Of a stretch of DNA of 64,000 nt, positions 29,601 to 37,617 are shown in pieces (within the stretch, counting starts at the first letter, position 1; each line of letters opens with the position of its first letter). This stretch comes from Vagococcus bubulae (lineage in GTDB: Bacteria; Bacillota; Bacilli; Lactobacillales; Vagococcaceae): contig NZ_NGJT01000002.1 of assembly GCF_003950315.1 (NCBI RefSeq), forward strand, positions 62,001 to 126,000. Reading direction: 5' to 3'. A program made the position numbers and the translations under genes. A model generated the notes under the pieces. The model saw nothing but the letters and a program-made list of their open reading frames with translations, made no database searches and was not told the DNA's origin.

Positions 29601-32042
29601 GTTGAAACAAATGCTCCAACTGGCTATGTTAGAAATGAACAAGCGATGCCATTTGATGTGTCATTTGAAGACAAAGGTCAGCCAAAACGTTTAGAATTAA
29701 GCATGATTAATTATCAAGGTAGTGTATTATTACAAAAAGTTGATGAATCAAACCAACCATTAACTGGTGCAGTATTTAACTTAATTGATCAAGCAACAAA
29801 AGATGTTATTAAAGAAAATCTTGAAGTGGATAGTCAAGGAAGTTTAATGATTGATAGTCTAGCACCTGGAACATATGAGTTACAGGAAACCAAATCACCA
29901 ACTGGCTATATTATTAATACAGAAAACACTGTGTTTACTATTTCAGAATCATCATTAGGAGAACCAGAATCTGTTAAAGCAGTTGTTGTAAATTATAAAG
30001 CAAAGGCTGAATTTAAAAAGACAGATAAAAACGGTCAAGTATTAGAAAATGCAGTCTTTGAATTATATGACAAAACAAGTGATACAAAAGTGAAAGAACA
30101 TCTTGTCACAGATAAGTCTGGAAAAGTTGTCTTAGATAACCTTTCACCAGGCGACTATGAATTAGTTGAAACCCAAGCACCAACAGGTTATATTTTAAAC
30201 ACTGAAAAAGTATCTTTCAAAGTAGAAGATAGTCAAAAAGGTGAACCACAAATCATTAATGTTAAAGATATTGTGAACTATCAAGGAACTGTTGAATTTA
30301 CTAAAGTAGATGAAACAGGTAGAGGTTTAGAAGGTGCAATCTTTGAAGTATTAGATAAAGATGGTAAGGCAATTCAAGAAAATATTACTGGAGATAAAAA
30401 CGGTAAGTTTGTAGTCGAAAACTTATCCCCAGGCGAGTATGAATTAGTTGAAACCCAAGCACCAACGGGTTACATCTTAAATACTGAAAAAGTATCTTTC
30501 AAAGTGGAAGAAAGTCAAAAAGGTCAACCAGAAGTTATGACATTAAAAGATGTTGTGAACTATCAAGGAACTGTAGAATTTACAAAAGTGGATGAAACAG
30601 GTAGAGGTTTAGAAGGTGCAATCTTTGAAGTATTAGATAAAGATGGAAAAACAGTTCAAGAAAGTATCACGGGTGATAAAGATGGTAAGTTTGTCATTGA
30701 GAACTTATCGCCAGGCGACTATGAATTAGTTGAAACCCAAGCACCAACAGGTTACATCTTAAATACTGAAAAAGTATCTTTCAAAGTGGAAGAAAGTCAA
30801 AAAGGTCAACCAGAAGTTCTGACACTGAAAGATGTTGTGAACTATCAAGGAACTGTGGAATTTACAAAAGTAGATGAAACAGGAAAAGGTTTAGAAGGTG
30901 CAATCTTTGAAGTATTAGATAAAGATGGAAAAACAGTTCAAGAAAATATTACTGGTGATAAAGACGGTAAGTTTGTCATTGAAAACTTATCGCCAGGTGA
31001 GTATGAATTAGTTGAAACTCAAGCACCAACAGGTTATATCTTAAATACTGAAAAAGTCTCATTTAAAGTAGAAGATAGTCAAAAAGGTCATCCGCAAATT
31101 ATGACATTAAAAGATGTCGTGAACTATCAAGGAACTGTCGAATTTGCAAAAGTAGATGAAACAGGAAAAGGCTTAGAAGGAGCAATCTTTGAAGTAGTAG
31201 ATAAAGATGGTAAGGCAATTCAAGAAAATATTACTGGAGATAAAGACGGTAAATTTGTAGTTGAAAACTTATCGCCAGGCGACTATGAATTAGTTGAAAC
31301 CCAAGCACCAACAGGTTACATCTTAAATACTGAAAAAGTATCTTTCAAAGTGGAAGAAAGTCAAAAAGGTCAACCAGAAGTTATGACATTAAAAGACGTC
31401 GTGAACTATCAAGGAACTGTGGAATTTACAAAAGTGGATGAAACAGGAAAAGGCTTAGAAGGTGCAATCTTTAAAGTAGTAACTAAAGATGGTAAGGCAA
31501 TTCAAGAAAATATTACTGGAGATAAAGATGGTAAGTTTGTCATTGAAAACTTATCACCAGGAGAATATGAACTAGTTGAAACTAAAGCACCAGTAGGCTA
31601 TGAAAGATTAACAACAGTTATTAAATTTACAGTTAATTCAAAAGAAGCAGGAAAAGTTAAATCTGTTCAATTAGAAAATATTGTAAATAAAAAAATTGTA
31701 CCTAAACCAGATACAAGTGAATCAAGTACAAGTGAATCAAGTACAGGTGAATCAAGTACAGGTGAATCAAGTACAGGTGAATCAAGTACAAGTGAATCAA
31801 GTACAAGTGAATCAAGTACAGGTGAATCAAGTACAGGTGAATCAAGTACAAGTGAATCAAGTACAACTAAACCAAGTACGAGCGAAACTAATCGTCCTAA
31901 TAGTTCAGACAGTACGAAAAAATCAGATGCAACACATTTACCTAAGACAGGTGAAGATATGGTGAAACATTGGATTCTGACAATAATAGGATTGGTATTG
32001 ATAGCAAGTATGGTAGTTATTTATAAAAAAAGACAGAAATAG
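23655..32042 (+). CDS. Giant LPxTG adhesin with collagen-binding-like N-domains and 17 SpaA/Cna-B modules
   Basis: 2795 residues; ATG preceded by GAGGGAGAGGGAAAC. Order: signal peptide 1-31; charged beta-rich lead-in to about 185; four or five repeated collagen-binding-like adhesion domains to about 1065 (recurring 'W-x-V/I-D-V/I-N ... DxxxxGQxLIEDSIxI ... KAYRIxYxT'); 17 SpaA/Cna-B modules of about 95 residues (1071-2680). Module pattern: 'G-S/T-V-x-F-x-K-x-D-E-x-G', 'L-A/S-P-G-x-Y-x-L-x-E-T-x-A-P-x-G-Y', ending 'V-V-N-Y-Q'. The strand Lys, the Glu in ETxAP and the Asn in VNY fit internal isopeptide bonds. Then a TSESS/TGESS stalk, LPKTG at 2762, a membrane helix and a KKRQK tail. By family, a sortase-anchored host or matrix adhesin; ligand unknown. 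Confidence 0.92.
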   Translation: MKLLKEKQFGFWLSLILIIPYFLQPVVAVAEGLSESINETEISLKDFKFDTSDKSTVSKLSFNVNKESETKEEFLIKSSEPLKQVTTVNSDESMSTEVVKEGFKLTLSSKNKSLLDFQLETVNENVDTWNVTLPNGETKEIHKEKTEALPQIEEGSKEDKPSENDLGKTINPEIKTPEERQSGDVKPLLDELNEGKSLIESLSVTLDGKQPLPPEGIKVDQPLRLAIKWAIPEKIAQEMLPGDFYEFKLPEQVQVTPRTGNLSGQDGVVFGTYKLTSDGTVRFEFNEEISKHGFIEGEFIHNQQLKNITKPGKVEIRLPQEQGVPPVEVLVKSNTDSVIEKSGQVDKQWGANNIDWTIDINKSLSELKNVKVEDILPVGLSKESISVVPIDVTLDGEVSGESGPTLVENVDYEVKQNTVIFLKDVTQAYRIKLKSKIGVEAKTPKENEDSVYFTNKAILHIGDKQKETSATVEAHYYKNLTKSGPYRQDKGGQIYEWEVKANYLENEMKTGTKIQDRYKLPKDATYTMGLVPNSVKVQIVTFDESGNEQYEEKELPSDSYKIVDKKEDGFDIELIKDIKSAIKITYLTKVNGYVSGYEKLGNDVAIDGEYTNGSAGYTENQNLVKWYDKVNYEDKTIGWILDVNRAQYNMIDWVLTDKMSPGQTLIEDSLIVQSIGEKELVVNKDYKVEVDGQQFKVIFLGDLAKGTDKAYRITYKTSFDIEKIDQGHGKEDENNFWNESSHDWTDKSGKKQHADTGKIEADLENHFKYNGSKHVSYKMKDKAYDWVVDVNVNRHKLVDAVVEDVIKGQHELIEDSIKIYELTVYSNSVTDKETDVTSSVIHKVMQDGENKKIRIELPKDSTKAYRIEYRTSHEGKLVKKETVSNKAVFENNHVKHELSAETQPFFAGETIQKTGKVNPENGNEILWDALINPSQSHLENVVITDKPSSNQVLDKQAIKLYSTVVGNDENDDSITQDKELTAGKDFEVDITSNDLTGEQVLTVKLIGDLAKIDTSYMLRYVTTLNNTTDKSNVEVFNSIKLNADHVESMNTETSSTFMVVDNEATATGKAGKIRISKYSSFDNKPLEGAHFEIWKTNRNKEKKQLLRSGVTNKEGQWDFGNIRPGSYLLVETKAPDNFLISPELKNGRLIEVKAQENITDIQEFKATNDPNEIIVTKQSADGQKLSGATFNLLDESKQLVLNDTPLVSNEEGVIRLSQLKEGTYYLKEISAPNGYIRNDELLPIHVTKEKSTPLTFTNYQGSVSFDKIDGQTNQALSGATFDILSLDKPELSIKGITGDDKGHFTVSHLAPGNYKLVETKAPNGYVLNTEGVTFSIPEHAINEPAALELGQIKNVQGTAKFNKVSEEGKGLSGAVFKLTDKATQTVIKEELQGNEKGEFEIKGLAPGEYLLEEIMAPTGYIRNTEIKTFSIDNKGNGEVETVDIGSIVNYKGKINFDKVKEDGNSLLGAKFQIINQETKEVVVKEIQSDDKGHYMVDGLAPGNYELEETHAPVGYIRNKDNVAFTIPTEVSGKPEETQLSNVVNYQGDVHFKKVDETNQLLNHAEFKLSDKQSGKVIKKDVTEVSPGEFAISGLAPGEYVLEETNAPEGYILNTEVSEFTIQKDESGKPTRIELKDFVNYQGSVSFKKTTETGELLSGAIFSLRDAKTKHIIQENIKETTTGEFVISHLAPNDYELVETNAPEGYILNTKPISFSIKEKQQGKPSTLVLDDVVNYQGSVSFNKVDDKGNSLSGAEFKIVNKDSGQVIQESLKEVSPGEFKLDHLAPGTYSLEEVVAPTGYIKNTQVIEFTIDKEQEGTPQTIKLDSFTNYQGSLLIKKMNEDGRLLSDAVFELSRVVDGNNQVVATDLTTNLLGEVAVNHLIPGEYVVREIKAPLGYKINTQEFTFKIEENYLGQPEQSVISVTDYQGSIQITKTNKENQSLADATFAIRDAVSHKVVKDHLTTDSTGKVIVGELIPGTYELVETNAPTGYVRNEQAMPFDVSFEDKGQPKRLELSMINYQGSVLLQKVDESNQPLTGAVFNLIDQATKDVIKENLEVDSQGSLMIDSLAPGTYELQETKSPTGYIINTENTVFTISESSLGEPESVKAVVVNYKAKAEFKKTDKNGQVLENAVFELYDKTSDTKVKEHLVTDKSGKVVLDNLSPGDYELVETQAPTGYILNTEKVSFKVEDSQKGEPQIINVKDIVNYQGTVEFTKVDETGRGLEGAIFEVLDKDGKAIQENITGDKNGKFVVENLSPGEYELVETQAPTGYILNTEKVSFKVEESQKGQPEVMTLKDVVNYQGTVEFTKVDETGRGLEGAIFEVLDKDGKTVQESITGDKDGKFVIENLSPGDYELVETQAPTGYILNTEKVSFKVEESQKGQPEVLTLKDVVNYQGTVEFTKVDETGKGLEGAIFEVLDKDGKTVQENITGDKDGKFVIENLSPGEYELVETQAPTGYILNTEKVSFKVEDSQKGHPQIMTLKDVVNYQGTVEFAKVDETGKGLEGAIFEVVDKDGKAIQENITGDKDGKFVVENLSPGDYELVETQAPTGYILNTEKVSFKVEESQKGQPEVMTLKDVVNYQGTVEFTKVDETGKGLEGAIFKVVTKDGKAIQENITGDKDGKFVIENLSPGEYELVETKAPVGYERLTTVIKFTVNSKEAGKVKSVQLENIVNKKIVPKPDTSESSTSESSTGESSTGESSTGESSTSESSTSESSTGESSTGESSTSESSTTKPSTSETNRPNSSDSTKKSDATHLPKTGEDMVKHWILTIIGLVLIASMVVIYKKRQK
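30285..31694 (+). repeat. Five tandem 282-bp repeats (SpaA modules 13-17)
   Basis: Units start at 30285, 30567, 30849, 31131 and 31413, exactly 282 bp (94 codons) apart, each beginning GGAACTGT(T/A/G/C)GAATTT. The first four are nearly identical in protein and DNA; the fifth diverges in its second half. The twelve upstream modules are much more different. Such arrays change copy number by recombination. Confidence 0.93.
31713..31877 (+). repeat. 15-bp tandem repeats encoding a TSESS/TGESS stalk
   Basis: Ten perfect 15-bp units ACA(A/G)GTGAATCAAGT from 31713 to 31862, plus one degenerate unit. They encode Thr-(Ser/Gly)-Glu-Ser-Ser, a wall-spanning spacer before LPKTG. The A/G variant order is AAGGGAAGGA. 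The repeat is in frame, so gain or loss of units keeps the protein open. Confidence 0.95.
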
Positions 32043-32049
32043 GTAATTA

Positions 32050-32077
32050 GGCAAGGGATATTTTCTCTTGCCTTTTT
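32050..32077 (+). terminator. Rho-independent terminator of the giant adhesin
   Basis: GGCAAG / CTTGCC stem, loop GGATATTTTCT, then T5. Confidence 0.85.
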
Positions 32078-32185
32078 AAAATTTCAAGAAATAAAATCTA
32101 TTGTTTGATATTTTATGTTATACTAGAGCGTGAATTTCTACTAACTAAGTAATAACTACATAGAAAAACTAAGAGGAGTCTACAT

Positions 32186-33763
32186 ATGGGATTTGATCAA
32201 CAAAAAGAAGTCGACAGAAGAAGAACGTTTGCCATTATTTCGCATCCGGATGCTGGTAAAACAACGATTACTGAACAATTATTATTGTTTGGTGGCGCGA
32301 TTAGAAATGCAGGGACAGTAAAAGGTAAAAAAACTGGTAACTATGCTAAATCAGACTGGATGGATATTGAAAAACAACGTGGAATTTCGGTCACAAGTTC
32401 TGTTATGCAGTTTGACTTTCAAGGGAAACGTGTGAATATTTTAGATACACCTGGACATGAGGATTTCTCAGAAGATACTTATCGTACATTGATGGCAGTG
32501 GATAGTGCAGTCATGGTAATTGATAGTGCTAAAGGGATTGAAGCACAAACGAAAAAACTTTTCCAAGTTTGTCGTATGCGTGGGATTCCTATTTTTACCT
32601 TTATCAATAAGCTAGATAGAGATGGTCGTGAACCACTTGATTTATTAGAAGAATTAGAAGAAGTATTAGAAATTGATTCATACCCAATGAACTGGCCGAT
32701 TGGTATGGGAAAAGGATTTGAGGGATTATATGATATTTACAATAATCGTATTGAAATCCATCGTCCTGATCGATTTGATGGTGAAAGATTTTTACCATTG
32801 AATGATGAAAGAGAATTGGAGATGGACCATCCATTAAAAGAGCAGTCTATTTTTACTCAAGTGATGGAAGAAGTAGAATTATTACTTGAAGCTGGGAATG
32901 AATTTTCAGAAGAAAAAATTGCTAAAGGTGAATTAACACCTGTATTCTTTGGTTCTGCTTTGACAAACTTTGGTGTGGAAACATTTTTAGAAACATTTTT
33001 ACAATTTGCGCCAAAACCAAGCGAGCATGAAACAAAAGAAGGGGGCGAAGTTAGTCCTTATGATAAAGACTTTTCTGGGTTTGTCTTTAAAATTCAAGCA
33101 AACATGAACCCAGCCCATAGAGATAGAATTGCATTTGTTCGTATTTGTTCAGGAAGTTTTGAAAAAGGCATGGAAGTTAAATTAGCGCGTGAATCGAAAA
33201 AAATCAAATTAAATAACTCAACGCAGTTTATGGCGGATTCTCGTGAAGTCGTGGAAGAAGCTGTTGCAGGTGATATTATTGGGTTATATGATACTGGGAC
33301 ATATCAGATTGGTGATACGTTGTTTACTGGTAAAGATAGAATCGAATTTGAAGATTTACCACAATTTACGCCAGAATTATTTATGAAAGTCACAGCTAAA
33401 AACGTGATGAAACAAAAATCATTCTACAAAGGATTGTATCAATTGGTTCAAGAAGGAGCTATCCAGTTATATAAAACTTATTTAACAGAAGATTTTATTA
33501 TTGGAGCAGTTGGTCAACTACAGTTTGAAGTATTTAAACATCGTATGTTGAATGAATACAATACAGAGTTAATTATGGAACCAATGGGAACAAAAATCGC
33601 TCGTTGGATTGATCCATCACAGTTAGATGAAAAAATGAGTTCAAGTCGAAATATCTTAGCAAGAGATCGATTTGACCAACCGTTGTTCTTATTTGAAAAC
33701 CAATTTGCGATGCGTTGGTTTGCAGATAAGTATCCAGAAGTTGAATTGAAAACATTGTTATAA
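32186..33763 (+). CDS. prfC: Peptide chain release factor 3
   Basis: 525 residues with AAGAGGAGTCTACAT before the ATG. Translational GTPase that removes RF1/RF2 from the ribosome after peptide release. G1 HPDAGKTT (20-27), G3 '[14 protein letters not shown]', G4 'FINKLDRDG', RF3-specific '[18 protein letters not shown]' and the C-terminal '[13 protein letters not shown]'. Full length. A TGT-TATACT extended -10 at 32116-32124 may be its promoter. Monocistronic. Confidence 0.96.
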   Translation: MGFDQQKEVDRRRTFAIISHPDAGKTTITEQLLLFGGAIRNAGTVKGKKTGNYAKSDWMDIEKQRGISVTSSVMQFDFQGKRVNILDTPGHEDFSEDTYRTLMAVDSAVMVIDSAKGIEAQTKKLFQVCRMRGIPIFTFINKLDRDGREPLDLLEELEEVLEIDSYPMNWPIGMGKGFEGLYDIYNNRIEIHRPDRFDGERFLPLNDERELEMDHPLKEQSIFTQVMEEVELLLEAGNEFSEEKIAKGELTPVFFGSALTNFGVETFLETFLQFAPKPSEHETKEGGEVSPYDKDFSGFVFKIQANMNPAHRDRIAFVRICSGSFEKGMEVKLARESKKIKLNNSTQFMADSREVVEEAVAGDIIGLYDTGTYQIGDTLFTGKDRIEFEDLPQFTPELFMKVTAKNVMKQKSFYKGLYQLVQEGAIQLYKTYLTEDFIIGAVGQLQFEVFKHRMLNEYNTELIMEPMGTKIARWIDPSQLDEKMSSSRNILARDRFDQPLFLFENQFAMRWFADKYPEVELKTLL

Positions 33764-33775
33764 AAATGATTTATT

Positions 33776-33815
33776 AGAGATTTTTCCTGTAATTTAGGAA
33801 AAATCTCTTTTTTTA
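33776..33815 (+). terminator. Rho-independent terminator of prfC
   Basis: AGAGATTTTTCCT pairs with AGGAAAAATCTCT around GTAATTT, then a long T-run. Confidence 0.92.
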
Positions 33816-33887
33816 TGTTAAAAAGTGTCACATATTAGTTTCTTGAAACGTTATATATTATGAAGGTAGCTACGAGAGGAGTTTATC

Positions 33888-34427
33888 ATGAAAAATCACA
33901 AATCAGATAAAGAATTTTTTGAGTATTTATATGAGAGTTATGAACAGAAAATATTTTATCAAGCTTTATCAGTATTGAATAATAAAGAGCAAGCAGAAGA
34001 TATTACTCAAGAAGTTTTTGAACAATTATATTCAGATTTTGAAAGTATAAAAAAATTTGATGATCTACATTTAAAAAAATTTATTATCAAAATAACAAAG
34101 AATAAATCGATTGATTTGTATCGTAAAAACAATACTCAGATAAAATATCTTGAAAATTATAAAACTAAAAAGGATAAATATGAAGATGATAATAATGTGA
34201 ATGATTATGTAGATAAAATGATATCTGAACAGGAAATATTAGATATTAGTAAGGAATTAAAAGAACCATATCTTCATGTCTTTTTGTATAGAGTTTACTA
34301 TGGATTATCAAATAAAGAGATAGCAAAAATAATGGATTCAAAAGAAGCAACTATACGAAAACAATTTGAGAGAGCTATAAGTATGGTGAAAAATGTGATT
34401 GGAGGGAAGAAATATGGGAAAGAATGA
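33888..34427 (+). CDS. ECF-type RNA polymerase sigma factor
   Basis: 179 residues with GAGAGGAGTTTATC before the ATG. Region 2 is visible at about 8-75 ('YLYESYEQKIFYQALSVLNN', 'AEDITQEVFEQLY', 'KFIIKITKNKSIDLYRKN'). Region 4 is at about 115-170 ('HVFLYRVYYGLSNKEIAKIMDSKEATIRKQFERA'). The two are joined by a charged linker, and no region 3 is present, which defines the ECF group. Its 3' end overlaps the next gene by 14 bases, so it pairs with that membrane protein, a probable anti-sigma or signal sensor. Target genes unknown; ECF genes often activate themselves. Confidence 0.88.
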   Translation: MKNHKSDKEFFEYLYESYEQKIFYQALSVLNNKEQAEDITQEVFEQLYSDFESIKKFDDLHLKKFIIKITKNKSIDLYRKNNTQIKYLENYKTKKDKYEDDNNVNDYVDKMISEQEILDISKELKEPYLHVFLYRVYYGLSNKEIAKIMDSKEATIRKQFERAISMVKNVIGGKKYGKE

Positions 34428-35811
34428 AAAATTTGAAAGGAAAATAATAGAAGAAATAGCAAATAGGTTAGTTGAAGAAGAGTTTGATAAAGAACAAGAG
34501 GTACATCATTTTTCATCATCTTATCAATCAAATAAAAAAATTTTTTTAAAACAGGTTTCAACTAAGAAAACTAATATCAAATTTGGGTTAAAACATGCAC
34601 TTATGGTAGCTATTATTATAACATTTTTGATTCCAACAACTATTTATGCTTCAAAAGAAATTTATCAATGGATAGTAAATAAAAATAATTATGAATTAAA
34701 TATTTCTTTATCAGATAGTAAAAAATATAATCATGATCATTTTTATAAATTGAAATTCGACTATATTCCAAGAGATATGGTAGAAGATAATGACTCTAAT
34801 AAGTTTAGTTATAAGAACAACATAAACAGCGGAGGGATTAGTTTTGTTTTATGGCAATTATCTGGGAAAGATGATTTTAAAGAACTTTATACAAAAGACT
34901 ATAAGGAATTAACGATTAGTCATCATCCTAGTATTGTCATTAAAAAAAATATGATGAATTCCGGAGATATTCAATTTGACACCGTAGTGTATCTGTTTTT
35001 TGAAAAAGAAGGTTATGTTTTACAAGCCTATATTTCAAATGATGTTAAGGAATCAGAATGGAAAAAAATGTTAGAAAAAGTGTATTTAGAAGAAACCAAT
35101 GAAAAGGATGCTACTCATTATGGTATTTTAAGTAAAGACTTATTCAAAGGTAAACAACCAGAAAAAAATTACTATTTACCTAAAAATAGTTCTAATATCC
35201 ATAAGATAGGTGATGCAGTAAATACTAAAGTTTATGACACGCAAGAGGTTTTATTTACCGTTAAAAGTGCCACTGTTATGGATAATATAAAATTATTAGA
35301 TAAAAATAATTTTAATAGTAATTCATATGAACAGCTTAAAGACAAACAGTTAATAGCAAATGATGGTGAATTATTGCCATTTAATCAAAAAATAATCAAA
35401 AAAGGAGATGGTATACAAACACTTGATGAAGTAGTAGGAGAAAGAAAAGTAAAAACTAAATTTGTTTATTTGACAGCTACTATAGAAAATAAAAGTAAAA
35501 AAACCATTAAAGACTTATATTTTCAAAATAGACTTTATCTTTTAGAAGATAGTAAAAAAGGGTTGAGTGTTACTAAAGAAGAAGTTAATTTCACTCCATA
35601 TTCAGGAGAAGTAGATTATTTAGATAGTCATGGTGAAGGAAAAAGTTTTTATAAAATGCCAGATATTAAACATGGAGAAAAAAGAGAAATAAAATTTGGT
35701 TATTTTGTTGATGATACACAAATTAGTAAGATGTTTTTACCAGTTTTGTACTATGGTGATATTGAAAAATTAAACGCAAAGGGATTAGAATGGATAGAGA
35801 TTAGACAATAA
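34414..35811 (+). CDS. Membrane-anchored ectodomain protein coupled to the ECF sigma factor (putative anti-sigma/sensor)
   Basis: 465 residues. ATG at 34414 follows GGAGGGAAGAAAT; a TTG 15 bases upstream is in frame but lacks a site. Layout: a charged cytoplasmic stretch (1-60, 'KIIEEIANRLVEEEFDKEQEV'), one membrane helix (about 62-81), then about 380 residues outside the cell, lysine-rich and beta-rich, without cysteines in pairs. No zinc anti-sigma motif (HxxxCxxC) is present. By analogy with RsiV-like proteins it would hold the sigma factor and respond to an envelope signal; this is inferred from overlap and topology, not from a recognised domain. Confidence 0.7.
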   Translation: MGKNEKFERKIIEEIANRLVEEEFDKEQEVHHFSSSYQSNKKIFLKQVSTKKTNIKFGLKHALMVAIIITFLIPTTIYASKEIYQWIVNKNNYELNISLSDSKKYNHDHFYKLKFDYIPRDMVEDNDSNKFSYKNNINSGGISFVLWQLSGKDDFKELYTKDYKELTISHHPSIVIKKNMMNSGDIQFDTVVYLFFEKEGYVLQAYISNDVKESEWKKMLEKVYLEETNEKDATHYGILSKDLFKGKQPEKNYYLPKNSSNIHKIGDAVNTKVYDTQEVLFTVKSATVMDNIKLLDKNNFNSNSYEQLKDKQLIANDGELLPFNQKIIKKGDGIQTLDEVVGERKVKTKFVYLTATIENKSKKTIKDLYFQNRLYLLEDSKKGLSVTKEEVNFTPYSGEVDYLDSHGEGKSFYKMPDIKHGEKREIKFGYFVDDTQISKMFLPVLYYGDIEKLNAKGLEWIEIRQ

Positions 35812-35815
35812 ATAA

Positions 35816-35855
35816 AAAGTCTCCTCAAAGGATTTTGGACTCTTTGAGGAGATTA
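35816..35855. terminator. Bidirectional terminator
   Basis: TCTCCTCAAAG pairs with CTTTGAGGAGA around GATTTTGGACT. The minus-strand side carries the better T-run (plus-strand AATAAAAAG). Confidence 0.8.
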
Positions 35856-35857
35856 TA

Positions 35858-36908
35858 TTATTCATTTAATAATTTCTCCATATCTAATGGCACGACGTAA
35901 TTCATGACAGTCAGTCCGTTTTTATCTCGGAAACGTTGTGTACCAGATTCAAAAATAGTGTAGAGTTTGTCACCTGATACGGAAATTTGTTCTAAGTAAG
36001 GTGGTGCTTCTATCGTTTTTATGGCATCTTTTTCAAGGAATAAATCATTGTCACCTAATTCGTAGACAAGTATTTTCGAGTTTTTATCCCCGTAAGAACG
36101 TGATAAAAGCATATAATTTTTATAAAAAGTAATACCCTGAATTTGTGTTCCAACATGTAATTTTTCTTCAGGAGAAAGAGTTGTATCATCATCTATCAGT
36201 TCTTTTTTTCCATGTAATGTTGTATCAAATACGCCATCGTCGTTAAATTGATATTTTTCTAAAACGGCTTTGTGATTGACAGAAAAGTAACCAACATATA
36301 GAGCATTATCATAATAGGTAACATAAGAGGATTTTTTTATGCCATCTAATGTGATTTCTTGGTCATAAATAATTGGTTTATAGTTTTCTTTCATGTCATA
36401 TGCTTTGAGTTTATCCATAGAAAAAGCCACAAGTTCAGCTTGATTAGCGTCTGTAGATGAGCATACCCAGATATTTTTTGCAATAGGATCATAGGTAATA
36501 CCTCCTACATGAGGGTGACCTTTTAAAATAATTGTTTTAATGTATTTGTGAGTATTTTTATCTAGGACATAGACGACAGAATGGTGGGTGTCATCATGAC
36601 TATAAGATGAAATTAATAAATAATCCTCTGCAATCGTCACACCTTGGGGATCCATAGAATTACTGATACTTTTTTTTACCAGGTTTATCAAGTAATGGAA
36701 CAATCGTTTCCTTGAGTCCAGGTACAGGATAGGTATCACCGTTTGATACATCGGAAAAATAACTTAAGTTATAAAAATCTGCGTAGTTTTCTTTTAATTC
36801 TTTGGCTTGTTTAGTGACATCTTTTTGTTCTGTTAATTTAGAAGAAGATTGACAAGCACTAATAAAAAATAATGAAATCGTCAGAATGGTTAAGGATAGT
36901 TTTTTCAT
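35858..36908 (-). pseudogene. Frameshifted beta-propeller-like lipoprotein
   Basis: Two overlapping minus-strand frames make one protein. The first (36908 to 36660) starts 'MKKLSLTILTISLFFISACQSS', a lipoprotein signal with lipobox ISAC, and stops soon after 'LLDKPGKKK'. The second frame continues 'KKSISNSMDPQGVTIAEDYLLISSYSHDD...' to 35858. Minus-strand bases 36677-36670 are a run of eight A; with seven the reading is PGKKSISNSMDPQGV and gives one 349-residue protein, so a single-base insertion (or slippage) explains the break. The body has repeated YDNALYVGYF/GDKLYTIF-type blades. It may be a pseudogene, a phase-variable gene, or a sequencing error. Confidence 0.75.
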
Positions 36909-37082
36909 TAAGTATCGTCCTTTTTGATTATGATATCTTTAGCATAACGGATAGATATTTGAAACACAACGTTATTTATAAATAATTCTTTTAGTGTTAA
37001 GTCTTTCTATCATGGAAAAAGAGAGTTCTTTTTAAACAGGATACTTATATTGTATAATTAATTAAAAAAAGGAGGTTTAAAG

Positions 37083-37187
37083 ATGAAGAAAGATAATTCA
37101 GAAAGAACCAAAAGTATGATTAAATCTGTAGGTTGGTTTATTATAGGTATTATAATAGCAACTGTTGCGATTAAATTTTTCCAATAG
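37083..37187 (+). CDS. 34-residue single-helix membrane peptide
   Basis: ATG at 37083 has a perfect AAAGGAGGTTTAAAG ribosome site. The peptide has a charged N-terminus (MKKDNSERTKSM), one hydrophobic helix ('GWFIIGIIIATVAI') and ends KFFQ. It lies 22 bases before the DUF3784 gene, so both probably form one transcript. No family recognised; small membrane peptides often assist neighbouring membrane proteins. Confidence 0.6.
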   Translation: MKKDNSERTKSMIKSVGWFIIGIIIATVAIKFFQ

Positions 37188-37209
37188 CCATTGTTGTGGG
37201 AGGTAAATC

Positions 37210-37536
37210 ATGAACGTTATGGTAATAGTTTGTTTATTAATTGGTGTCCTGTTACTAATATCAGGTATTATATTTTTTCTATTAAAGGAAAAGTCTGTGG
37301 GTTTAATTGCTGGATTTAATAGTTTAAGCCAAGACGAACAACATCAGTATGATACCTTAACACTCAGTATAGATGTGAGAAATCAATTGTTTAGATGGTC
37401 CATTCTTTTATTTTTAGGAGGAGTGCTATCCTTTTTTAGCGATTATTTTGGTGTGGCAACTATGTTTGTTTGGTATTTACTTCTTATTAATAATATGGGA
37501 AGTGACAGTTTTGAAAAATATAAAATAAAGCAATAG
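37210..37536 (+). CDS. DUF3784-like membrane protein
   Basis: 108 residues with GTGGGAGGTAAATC before the ATG. Three hydrophobic helices (about 3-25, 60-77, 80-95) surround the conserved soluble motif 'GLIAGFNSLSQDEQHQYDT', the hallmark of the DUF3784 family of Firmicutes. Function unknown. Preceded by a 34-residue membrane peptide, followed by a terminator. Confidence 0.75.
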   Translation: MNVMVIVCLLIGVLLLISGIIFFLLKEKSVGLIAGFNSLSQDEQHQYDTLTLSIDVRNQLFRWSILLFLGGVLSFFSDYFGVATMFVWYLLLINNMGSDSFEKYKIKQ

Positions 37537-37570
37537 GAGACAGCTAGTACAAAGGTTTGTCTCTTTTTTG
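37537..37570 (+). terminator. Rho-independent terminator
   Basis: GAGACA / TGTCTC stem, loop of about 15 bases, then T6. The stem is short. Confidence 0.6.
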
Positions 37571-37617
37571 TATAGAAAACTAACATTTCCTAAATCTGGA
37601 AATCGATTGAATCTTAA

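Noticed and set aside
30285..31877. Tandem repeats that could suggest a CRISPR array
   Set aside because: There are no unique spacers of constant length; both arrays are in-frame protein repeats and no cas genes are near.
31696..31965. Open frame made of Asn-Gln-Val repeats in another frame of the stalk
   Set aside because: It is a shadow of the 15-bp repeat in the adhesin gene, without its own ribosome site.
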